Shown piece after piece: positions 58,602-64,000 of a stretch of 64,000 nt of DNA. The stretch is from Ruegeria arenilitoris (GTDB taxonomy: Bacteria > Pseudomonadota > Alphaproteobacteria > Rhodobacterales > Rhodobacteraceae). Below the pieces are notes generated by a model, which saw only the letters and a program-made list of their open reading frames with translations, did no database searches and was not told the origin of the DNA. A program made the translations under genes and the position numbers. The stretch spans positions 372,001 through 436,000 of the forward strand of contig NZ_WPZO01000003.1 of NCBI RefSeq assembly GCF_013031355.1, in the 5' to 3' direction. Position 1 is the first letter of the stretch. Every line of letters starts with the position of its first letter.

Positions 58602-59635
58602 TGTATTTCGCCTCTGACAATTCCGGGCCGGTTCACCCGCAGGTCATGGCCGCACTGAACGCGGCCAATGAAGGTTATCAGATGGCCTATGGCGCCGACA
58701 CCCTGATGAACGAGGTGCGGGATCGCATTCGCGGCATCTTCGAGGCTCCGGGCGCGGCGGTTTATCTGGTGGCCACCGGCACGGCGGCCAATTCGCTGGC
58801 GCTGGCGACGCTTGCAAACCCTTGGGATACGGTATTCTGCTCGCCTGTTGCCCATATCCACGAGGATGAGTGCAACGCGCCGGAGTTCTACAGCGGCGCC
58901 AAGCTGACGCTGGTGCCGGGCGGTGACAAGATGGAGCCCGAGGCGCTGCGCCGCTCGATTCTGGCGGAAGAGACGCGCGGTGTGCACGGCCCCCAACGCG
59001 GTCCGGTGTCGATCACGCAGGTGACAGAGCGCGGGTCGGTCTATTCGCTGGCCGAGTTGCAGGCGCTGTGCGGTGTGGCCAAGGAATACGGCCTGCCAGT
59101 GCATCTGGACGGCGCGCGGTTCACCAACGCGCTGGTTGCACTGAACTGCTCTCCGGCCGAGATGACGTGGAAGGCGGGTGTGGATGCGGTCAGCTTTGGC
59201 GGCACCAAGAACGGGCTGATGGGGGTCGAGGCGGTTGTCTTTTTCGACGAATCCAAAGCCTGGGAATTCGAACTGCGCCGCAAGCGCGGGGCGCATCTGT
59301 TTTCCAAGCATCGCTATCTGTCGGCGCAAATGGCGGCCTATCTGCAGGATGACCTGTGGCTGAAACTGGCGCGTCAGGCCAATGACAACTGCGCCCGTCT
59401 GGCCGAGGGGTTGCGCGCCAAGGGGGCCTCATTCCTGCACGAACCGCAGGCGAACATGATCTTCGCGCAATTCTCGCGGGCACGGCACAAACAGCTGCAC
59501 GACGCGGGTGCCGTCTATCACCTGTGGGGGGCGGAACTGGACGGGGCCGATGATGCGGAAATCCTCGCCTGCCGTCTGGTCTGCGACTGGTCGATCAGCG
59601 CCGAGGATATCGACAGGTTCCTCGCCCTGCTTTAA
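58601..59635 (+). CDS. ltaE: Low-specificity L-threonine aldolase
   Basis: 344 residues, fold-type I PLP enzyme. PLP lysine K203 in SFGGTKNGLMG; ATGTAANSLAL and the HLDGARFTNALVAL loop are typical. Cleaves threonine/allothreonine to glycine and acetaldehyde. Third gene of the overlapping ribF unit. Convergent with the next gene, overlapping by 4 bp. Confidence 0.95.
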   Translation: MYFASDNSGPVHPQVMAALNAANEGYQMAYGADTLMNEVRDRIRGIFEAPGAAVYLVATGTAANSLALATLANPWDTVFCSPVAHIHEDECNAPEFYSGAKLTLVPGGDKMEPEALRRSILAEETRGVHGPQRGPVSITQVTERGSVYSLAELQALCGVAKEYGLPVHLDGARFTNALVALNCSPAEMTWKAGVDAVSFGGTKNGLMGVEAVVFFDESKAWEFELRRKRGAHLFSKHRYLSAQMAAYLQDDLWLKLARQANDNCARLAEGLRAKGASFLHEPQANMIFAQFSRARHKQLHDAGAVYHLWGAELDGADDAEILACRLVCDWSISAEDIDRFLALL

Positions 59636-60441
59636 CGGTCGCGGGCATCCCGCCAAAACTGCTGCACAAGACGCGCAGTGTCTTGCGGATACGAAATCGG
59701 CACCATGTGCCCTGCGCCCTCGACCACGGCGCAGGATGCGTTTGGCAGCCGCCGTTGCAGCCCCTGACCGATCGCAGGCATCACCGGGTGCGTTTTTGAT
59801 CCGCTGAGGATCAGAACCGGCATGGCTGCGAGGCCCAGAACATCGGGGCTCAGCAACCCCTTTTGATCTTGAAACAGAACGCCCTCCACCGCGGGAACGA
59901 CGTGCACGCCCCGCACCATAGCCGCGCGTGTCCGCTCGGGCAGGTCCGGCCAGCGAGGGCTGTCATCGGTGCTCCACATCCTGTTGAACAGGCGTGCGGC
60001 CAGCACCATGTCTCCGGCGGCCAGAGCATCGGTATATGGCTGCGCCTCGTGGTCATGTTTCGCTAACAACTCAGGCGCATCCTGTTTCGCGACTGCAAAG
60101 AACACAGGCTCGATCAACACGGCGCTGCGGATCAGGTCTGGATGTTCGGCCGCAAGGCGCAACGCGATCATGCCGCCAAAGGAATGGCCGATCACGCCCA
60201 TCGGCTCGGTCAGCTGTGCGACCGCCGCTTCCGTCGCGAGGTCGAAAAAATCGCCCTGCCCGTCCCAATCCGGACTGCGCCCATGCGACAGCATGTCGGG
60301 AGCGATCAGGGTCGCCTCACCGTCCAGCGCCGCTGCCAGACCCGACCAGGCCCCGGAATGCGCAATCGTGCAGTGTAGGGCTAGCACCTTGCGGGCGCCC
60401 TGCCCCAAGGTTCTGACATGAACCGGTGACAGGTCCTTCAC
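59632..60441 (-). CDS. Alpha/beta hydrolase
   Basis: 269 residues: LALHCTIAHSGAWSGLA oxyanion segment (with Cys rather than Gly after His), nucleophile elbow GVIGHSFGGM and the late GAGHMVPISYP His. Resembles the carboxylesterase/peroxidase-type family; substrate unknown. The start overlaps the downstream isomerase stop by 4 bp. Confidence 0.88.
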   Translation of the reverse strand: MKDLSPVHVRTLGQGARKVLALHCTIAHSGAWSGLAAALDGEATLIAPDMLSHGRSPDWDGQGDFFDLATEAAVAQLTEPMGVIGHSFGGMIALRLAAEHPDLIRSAVLIEPVFFAVAKQDAPELLAKHDHEAQPYTDALAAGDMVLAARLFNRMWSTDDSPRWPDLPERTRAAMVRGVHVVPAVEGVLFQDQKGLLSPDVLGLAAMPVLILSGSKTHPVMPAIGQGLQRRLPNASCAVVEGAGHMVPISYPQDTARLVQQFWRDARDR

Positions 60442-61040
60442 CCTTTCATCTCGACCAGATGCCGATCCAGATCGTCCAGCCGATCCTGCCCCCAGAACCT
60501 CTGATCATCCTCGGTAATATAGAAAGGCGCACCAAAAACGCCACGATCCACGGCCTCTTCCAGATTGGCTGAATAGGTTTCGGCACCCACAAGCAGGCCA
60601 CTATCCGCAAGGTTCGGATCAAACCCGGCATTCGACAGACATTCGCGGATCACGTCATCCTGCGCGATGTCTTTTTCTTCGGCCCAACAGGCGCGCAGGA
60701 AGGATTGAACCAACTTGCCCACATCGCCGGAGCCATCCTTGACCGCGGCAATCACCGCATATGAGGACGGTGCCATATTCGTCGGCCAATGCGCGGGCTG
60801 CATATTGAACTCCACGCCTAAATTCTTGGACTGCCGCTGCAATTCTTGCGCCCGGTATTCAACGCGCGAGATATGTCGATCCTTCGGCGGCGTCCCCCCG
60901 GTGCGTGAGAACAGAGCCATGATATCCAGCGGTTTGTAATTGATCGTCGCGTCATGCTTGGCCGCGATTTCTTCAAGCCGTGCGCCCGCCAGATAGGTGA
61001 ATGGCGAAATTGTCGCAAAATAGTAGTCAATGGTGGCCAT
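60438..61040 (-). CDS. 2-hydroxychromene-2-carboxylate isomerase family protein (GST-kappa-like)
   Basis: 200 residues from ATIDYYFATISP; thioredoxin-fold with the catalytic-type Ser in ISPFTYLAG and a C-terminal helical cap. The family isomerises HCCA in naphthalene degradation or acts as a GSH-dependent isomerase; no catabolic operon is next to it. Paired with the hydrolase by a 4-bp overlap. Confidence 0.85.
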   Translation of the reverse strand: MATIDYYFATISPFTYLAGARLEEIAAKHDATINYKPLDIMALFSRTGGTPPKDRHISRVEYRAQELQRQSKNLGVEFNMQPAHWPTNMAPSSYAVIAAVKDGSGDVGKLVQSFLRACWAEEKDIAQDDVIRECLSNAGFDPNLADSGLLVGAETYSANLEEAVDRGVFGAPFYITEDDQRFWGQDRLDDLDRHLVEMKG

Positions 61041-61148
61041 GTTCACTTTCTCCGCTGCGTTATCTTTGCTGGACGGTAAGGCCATGCTAAGCGGTGTCAA
61101 CATCACGAATCTGTCACATTTGCCATTGCTGCCCGGGGACCTCAGCCG

Positions 61149-62168
61149 ATGCCGACACTCAACGAACCCAAGCTAATCGCTGGGAACGCCAATCTTCCGC
61201 TTGCCGATTCTATTGCACGCCGCATGAGCCTGTATCGCGGCGTCGATCAAGGTCTGGTCGATGCGCGGGTCGAACGGTTCAACGACGGCGAGATATTCGT
61301 CGAAGTGTTCGAAAACGTCCGGGGCGAGGATATGTTCATCGTCCAGCCGACCTCGAACCCGGCAAATGACAATCTGATGGAACTTCTGATCATTGCCGAC
61401 GCACTGCGCCGGTCCTCGGCCCAGCGGATCACGGCCGTGATCCCTTATTTCGGCTATGCCCGCCAGGACCGCCGCACCAAGGCGCGCACGCCGATTTCCG
61501 CAAAGCTAGTCGCCAACATGCTGACCGGCGCAGGGATCGAGCGGGTTCTGACCATGGACCTGCACGCAGCCCAGATCCAGGGGTTCTTCGATATCCCGGT
61601 GGACAACCTTTATGCCTCGCCGATCTTTGCGCTGGATGTGAAGCACCAGTTCAAGGACAGCATGGATGAGATCATGGTGGTCTCGCCCGACGTTGGCGGT
61701 GTGGCCCGCGCGCGCGAGCTGGCCAAGCGCATCAACGCCCCCCTGTCGATCGTGGACAAGCGCCGTGAAAAGGCGGGCGAAGTGGCCGAGATGACCGTGA
61801 TTGGTGATGTCAAAGACAAGATCTGCCTGATCGTGGACGACATGTGCGACACCGCCGGCACGCTATGCAAAGCGGCGCAGGTGCTGCTGGATAATGGCGC
61901 GAAGGAAGTGCACTCGTACATCACTCACGGCGTCATGAGCGGCCCCGCGGTCGAACGTGTGACGAACTCGGTAATGAAGTCGCTGGTGCTTACCGATACG
62001 ATCCAGCCGACCAAAGAGATCGCCAAGGCCAAGAACATCCGCATTGTTCCGACCGCGCCGATCTTTACCCAGGCGATCCTGAACATCTGGAACGGCACCA
62101 GCGTGTCGTCGCTGTTCGAGGACAAGACCCTGACACCGATCTACGAATCCATGTACCATATGGACTGA
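61149..62168 (+). CDS. prs: Ribose-phosphate pyrophosphokinase
   Basis: 339 residues, makes PRPP from ribose-5-phosphate and ATP. Flag-loop region [13 protein letters not shown], the PRPP signature [17 protein letters not shown], and the N-terminal [11 protein letters not shown] little longer than the E. coli enzyme (315). Confidence 0.98.
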   Translation: MPTLNEPKLIAGNANLPLADSIARRMSLYRGVDQGLVDARVERFNDGEIFVEVFENVRGEDMFIVQPTSNPANDNLMELLIIADALRRSSAQRITAVIPYFGYARQDRRTKARTPISAKLVANMLTGAGIERVLTMDLHAAQIQGFFDIPVDNLYASPIFALDVKHQFKDSMDEIMVVSPDVGGVARARELAKRINAPLSIVDKRREKAGEVAEMTVIGDVKDKICLIVDDMCDTAGTLCKAAQVLLDNGAKEVHSYITHGVMSGPAVERVTNSVMKSLVLTDTIQPTKEIAKAKNIRIVPTAPIFTQAILNIWNGTSVSSLFEDKTLTPIYESMYHMD

Positions 62169-62175
62169 CAGAGAC

Positions 62176-62200
62176 GGGCGGCCCAACAGCCGCCCTTTTT
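62176..62200 (+). terminator. Rho-independent terminator of prs
   Basis: GGGCGGC-CCAACA-GCCGCCC followed by TTTTT, 7 bp after the prs stop. Confidence 0.9.
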
Positions 62201-62228
62201 CGTTAAAAACCCAAAGCAGGACGTTTCC

Positions 62229-62675
62229 GTGACAGCCTCAAAACGCATTGTTCTTTCCAGCGACCACGCAGCTATCGAGTTGCGCCAAGCCGTCGCCGAC
62301 CATGTTGCAGCCCAAGGCTGGGACGTGGTGGATATCGGACCAACCACACCCGAAAGCACACATTACCCCAAGCACGGCAAGGCCGCAGCACAGGCCGTGG
62401 CCTCGGGTGACTGTCAGCTGGGGATCATCCTGTGCGGCACCGGGCAGGGCATCATGATGGCAGCCAACAAAGTGCCCGGCATCCGCTGTGGCGTCTGCTC
62501 GGACGCATTCTCGGCCCGGATGATCCGTCAGCACAACAACGCCAACATGCTGTCCATCGGCGCGCGTGTGGTGGGTGAAGGCCAGGCGCTGGACATTGTC
62601 GACGCCTTCCTGACCGCCGAGTTTGAAGGCGGCCGTCACGCGACACGTGTGGACATGATCGAGTCTGCAGACTGA
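62229..62675 (+). CDS. rpiB: Ribose-5-phosphate isomerase B (RpiB/LacAB family)
   Basis: 148 residues, GTG start with AGGA 9 nt upstream. SSDHAAIELRQ opening, CGTGQGIMMAANK active-site Cys loop and SIGARVVGEGQALDIVDAFL. Interconverts ribose-5-P and ribulose-5-P; just downstream of prs, though a terminator separates them. Confidence 0.93.
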   Translation: MTASKRIVLSSDHAAIELRQAVADHVAAQGWDVVDIGPTTPESTHYPKHGKAAAQAVASGDCQLGIILCGTGQGIMMAANKVPGIRCGVCSDAFSARMIRQHNNANMLSIGARVVGEGQALDIVDAFLTAEFEGGRHATRVDMIESAD

Positions 62676-62818
62676 AGAAACCTGCTCTGGCCGGGAGTTC
62701 AGTCTCTCGGTCAGAGCGTTTCGGCGCACCAAAAGCCCCTGCGTTTCGGTTGACACCATTCGCATTACGGGAACACTGATCGGGAGCATTTTGAAACCCG
62801 ATTTTCAGGAGTCCCGTC

Positions 62819-63934
62819 ATGAAAACGATTACAAAACAAATCTTTGGACTTTCTATCGCCGCGCAGATGACATTGGCCACGGCCTTTTCGGCAGAGGCTT
62901 GCACCGGCATTCAGTTGAATGCGCAGGACGGATCATCCGTGTATGGCCGGACAATGGAATGGGGCGCCTTCGACCTCCACTCTCGGGTTGCTATCATACC
63001 GCGGAACTTTGAGTTCACGGGCAAAACCCCCGAAGGGCAAAACGGCAAGGTATGGCGTACGAAGTACGGCGTTGTTGCGCTGGACATGCTAGGTCAGGAC
63101 TATCTTGCCGACGGAATGAACGAAGCCGGGTTGGCTGGCGGGTTATTCTATCATCCGGGCTTTGCCGACTATGCCGAGTACGACCCCGATGCCGCTGCTG
63201 ACACGATCACCGCGGTGGACGTGCTGGGATACGCCCTGACTCAGTTTTCTTCGCTGGAAGAGCTTCGTGAAGGGCTTCAGAACGTCCGCGTTGTTCCCGT
63301 TGTGGAAGAGGCCATCGGCATCCCGGTTGCTGCCCATTGGATTTTCAATGACCGTCAGGGCAATTCGATGGTTGTCGAGGCGCATGAAGGGGAATTGCGA
63401 TTTTTCGATGCGCCCTTGGGAGTCATCACAAACGCCCCCAACTACGATTGGCACACGACGAACCTGCGGAATTACCTGAACCTCTCTGCGGTAGCCTTGC
63501 CGGACAAACGGCTCGAGAATACCGATTTCACACCGCTGGGGGCCGGAAGTGGCATGATCGGCTTGCCCGGAGACCACACGCCACCATCGCGTTTCATTCG
63601 GGCAGTTGCGTGGTCACAGACCGCTCGCCCAACCTCAAATTCGGATGAAACCGTGTATGAACTGTTCCGCATCCTGGACAATTTCAACCTGCCCTTGGGC
63701 TCTGCGGAAGGATCAGATCTGCCAACCGATGAGATCGACCAGATGCGTAGCGCAACAATCTGGACGACCGTCTGGGACCAACAGAACATGACCCTGTATT
63801 TCCACACCCAGCACAACCGTCGTGTCAGAATGCTCGGGCTGGAGGGTCTGGACTTTTCGTCAGATACGATCCGGCACCTACCGCTGGATCTGTCAAAAAG
63901 TCAGGATGTGGAAGATCTGGCAACCCGCGAGTAG
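62819..63934 (+). CDS. Linear amide C-N hydrolase (choloylglycine hydrolase / Ntn family), secreted
   Basis: 371 residues. A signal peptide ends at ...FSAEA, exposing Cys28 (CTGIQL) as the N-terminal nucleophile. Ntn motifs YGRTMEWGAFDLHSR, GMNEAGLAGGLFYHPG, NAPNYDWH and the late Asn/Arg residues follow. Family members hydrolyse linear amides, bile-salt conjugates or acyl-homoserine lactones; the substrate here is unknown but a secreted signal- or amide-cleaving role is plausible. Confidence 0.92.
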   Translation: MKTITKQIFGLSIAAQMTLATAFSAEACTGIQLNAQDGSSVYGRTMEWGAFDLHSRVAIIPRNFEFTGKTPEGQNGKVWRTKYGVVALDMLGQDYLADGMNEAGLAGGLFYHPGFADYAEYDPDAAADTITAVDVLGYALTQFSSLEELREGLQNVRVVPVVEEAIGIPVAAHWIFNDRQGNSMVVEAHEGELRFFDAPLGVITNAPNYDWHTTNLRNYLNLSAVALPDKRLENTDFTPLGAGSGMIGLPGDHTPPSRFIRAVAWSQTARPTSNSDETVYELFRILDNFNLPLGSAEGSDLPTDEIDQMRSATIWTTVWDQQNMTLYFHTQHNRRVRMLGLEGLDFSSDTIRHLPLDLSKSQDVEDLATRE

Positions 63935-63955
63935 GACAAGGCCCCTCTGCGGACT

Positions 63956-64000
63956 CTATGAAATGTCCCAATCGTCCTCATGCGCAACCTCTCCGATGGC
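63956..64000 (-). CDS. Partial CDS, C-terminus only
   Basis: Reading the minus strand inward from the window edge gives an open frame ending AIGEVAHEDDWDIS and a TAG stop. The acidic, sensible C-terminus and codon use suggest the end of a real gene whose body lies outside. Too short to name. Confidence 0.35.
   Translation of the reverse strand, partial: AIGEVAHEDDWDIS

Overview
The window is a gene-dense, high-GC stretch of an alphaproteobacterial chromosome, most likely from the Roseobacter group (Rhodobacterales, Ruegeria-like). The pointers are the style and company of the genes: Rhodobacterales small families (three DUF6455 genes, DUF1467, DUF1150 next to Hsp20, DUF2161), a fused ATP sulfurylase/APS kinase, a groESL operon behind a CIRCE element, and an Lrp regulator divergent from trxB. 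Species is inference only. I see no rRNA, tRNA, CRISPR array, transposase or prophage block; the region is essentially core chromosome with a few accessory genes.

Layout. 0-10 kb: the end of an AsmA-like protein, rimO, dgkA, small secreted proteins, a CDGSH protein, three tandem DUF6455 genes, a YigZ-like protein, an M48 lipoprotein peptidase, a nitroreductase, an EI24 protein and methylmalonyl-CoA epimerase. 10-19 kb: a response regulator, aspS, a pabB-pabC-CPBP operon, carB, and a 24-codon lipoprotein gene behind carB. 19-24 kb: a MarR-adaptor-RND efflux operon divergent from a KAS III gene. 25-30 kb: an Imm33/DUF2185-like orphan immunity protein, an unknown HTH-like gene, a strongly structured leader before tdk, then a 2-hydroxyacid dehydrogenase, a CsaA-like protein, proC, a YbjN protein and ubiK. 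30-39 kb: the overlapping lgt-midA-pgeF operon, a stand-alone Hint protein, lrp/trxB, a solo RES-domain toxin homologue, and a membrane heme/[2Fe-2S]/class III cyclase fusion. 39-49 kb: sat-cysC, GT10 and PhzF genes, DUF1150-Hsp20, ydcH, purE / a ProC-like gene / purK, an orphan phnM with a lipase, and a DMT transporter. 49-64 kb: groEL-groES, a DUF2161 nuclease-fold protein, a TraB/GumN protein, ppaC, DUF389, a HAD phosphatase, MaoC, a 59-codon Cys-rich secreted peptide, ribF-ycgN-ltaE, a hydrolase/isomerase pair, prs, rpiB and a choloylglycine-hydrolase-like amidase.

How the genes work together. Many neighbours overlap by 1 to 4 bases (ATGA or TGATG), so translational coupling is common. 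The clearest functional units are folate precursor synthesis (pabB-pabC), envelope maturation and peptidoglycan quality (lgt-midA-pgeF), the first purine carboxylation steps (purE/purK), protein folding (groESL under CIRCE; hsp20 with an RpoH-like promoter), and drug efflux under MarR control. The items most worth a second look are the redox-cyclase fusion at 37150-38817, the competing hairpins before tdk (26611-26689), the solo RES gene, the orphan Imm33-like gene, the three DUF6455 paralogues, and two tiny secreted-protein genes of fewer than 60 codons (18672-18746; 56749-56928).
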